Assembly: GCA_035639875.1 (NCBI GenBank)
Contig: DASQXE010000092.1
Span: forward strand, 1-6,274
DNA from: JAIBJP01 sp035639875
GTDB taxonomy: Bacteria > Actinomycetota > Thermoleophilia > Gaiellales > Gaiellaceae
Direction: 5' to 3'
DNA length: 6,274 nt
In this document: piece after piece, positions 5,737 to 6,274 of the stretch
Position numbering within the stretch: position 1 is the first letter of the stretch
Layout of the letters: the number at the start of each line of letters is the position of its first letter
Translations under genes and position numbers: made by a program
Notes under the pieces: generated by a model
Database searches by the model: none
What the model was told of the DNA's origin: nothing
What the model saw: only the letters and a program-made list of their open reading frames with translations

Positions 5737-5740
<4 letters not shown>
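5009..5740 (+). CDS. Short-chain dehydrogenase/reductase, glucose 1-dehydrogenase-like
   Basis: The 243-residue protein is a classical SDR with a single Rossmann domain that oxidises or reduces an alcohol/carbonyl pair with NAD(P)(H). The nucleotide-binding TGANTGIG is at 8-15, NNAG at 85-88, catalytic Ser138, and YxxxK with Tyr151 and Lys155. PGAIRT (181-186) and the final VTGASLLVDGGF (225-236) are standard. The Asn of the usual N-S-Y-K tetrad appears as Asp110 (FSVDVRAAF). SVHEHVPRPGFALYAPAK strongly recalls Bacillus glucose 1-dehydrogenases, but SDR substrates cannot be read from sequence at this level. The GTG start at 5009 overlaps the exonuclease stop (GTGA), with GGGAG at 4999-5003 as ribosome site, so translation is probably coupled. 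Its stop in turn overlaps the deacetylase start in the same way. Confidence 0.93.

Positions 5741-6274
<534 letters not shown>

Overview
This is a GC-rich chromosomal window of conserved bacterial genes. I see no mobile element, CRISPR array, rRNA or tRNA. Codon use (third positions almost always G or C), frequent GTG/TTG starts, the form of the RpoD-family sigma factor and a chromosomal TopB-type topoisomerase suggest a high-GC actinobacterium, perhaps of the Thermoleophilia (Gaiellales/Solirubrobacterales type). The taxon is an inference from style, not from a marker gene search.

Layout, left to right. (1) 1-318 (+) is the 3' end of an HD-GYP domain gene, the family that hydrolyses cyclic di-GMP. 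(2) 315-416 (-) is a 33-residue candidate small gene with a signal-peptide or membrane-anchor look. It converges on the HD-GYP gene and shares a CTAG at the stop codons. (3) 522-1583 (-) encodes a sigma-70 family factor of 353 residues with regions 1.1 to 4. Its upstream gap (1584-1738) holds a good match to the SigR/SigH-type ECF promoter, GGGAAT-N18-GTT, and several inverted repeats. (4) 1739-3931 (-) encodes a complete TopB-like DNA topoisomerase III. (5) 3932-4184 is a divergent intergenic region with an imperfect inverted repeat and a possible promoter close to the start of the next gene. (6) 4185-5012, 5009-5740 and 5737-6274 (all +) form a tight three-gene operon: a stand-alone 5'-3' exonuclease (FEN/PolA N-domain type), a short-chain dehydrogenase/reductase resembling glucose 1-dehydrogenases, and a histone-deacetylase/AcuC-type deacetylase cut by the window end. 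Both junctions are 4-base GTGA overlaps.

How the parts may work together. TopB and the exonuclease, transcribed divergently, both act on DNA structure in replication and repair. The dehydrogenase and deacetylase are coupled to the exonuclease by translation but have no obvious shared pathway with it. If the ECF-type promoter is real, the sigma factor gene sits under thiol-oxidative or heat stress control, as known for mycobacterial sigB (SigH/SigE) and streptomycete hrdB/hrdD (SigR). The small ORF downstream of it could be part of the same transcript.

I did not find a clearly new multi-gene system. The most rewarding leads are the small ORF, the stress-type promoter with the altered -10-recognition residues of the sigma factor, and the unusual coupling of the three-gene operon.
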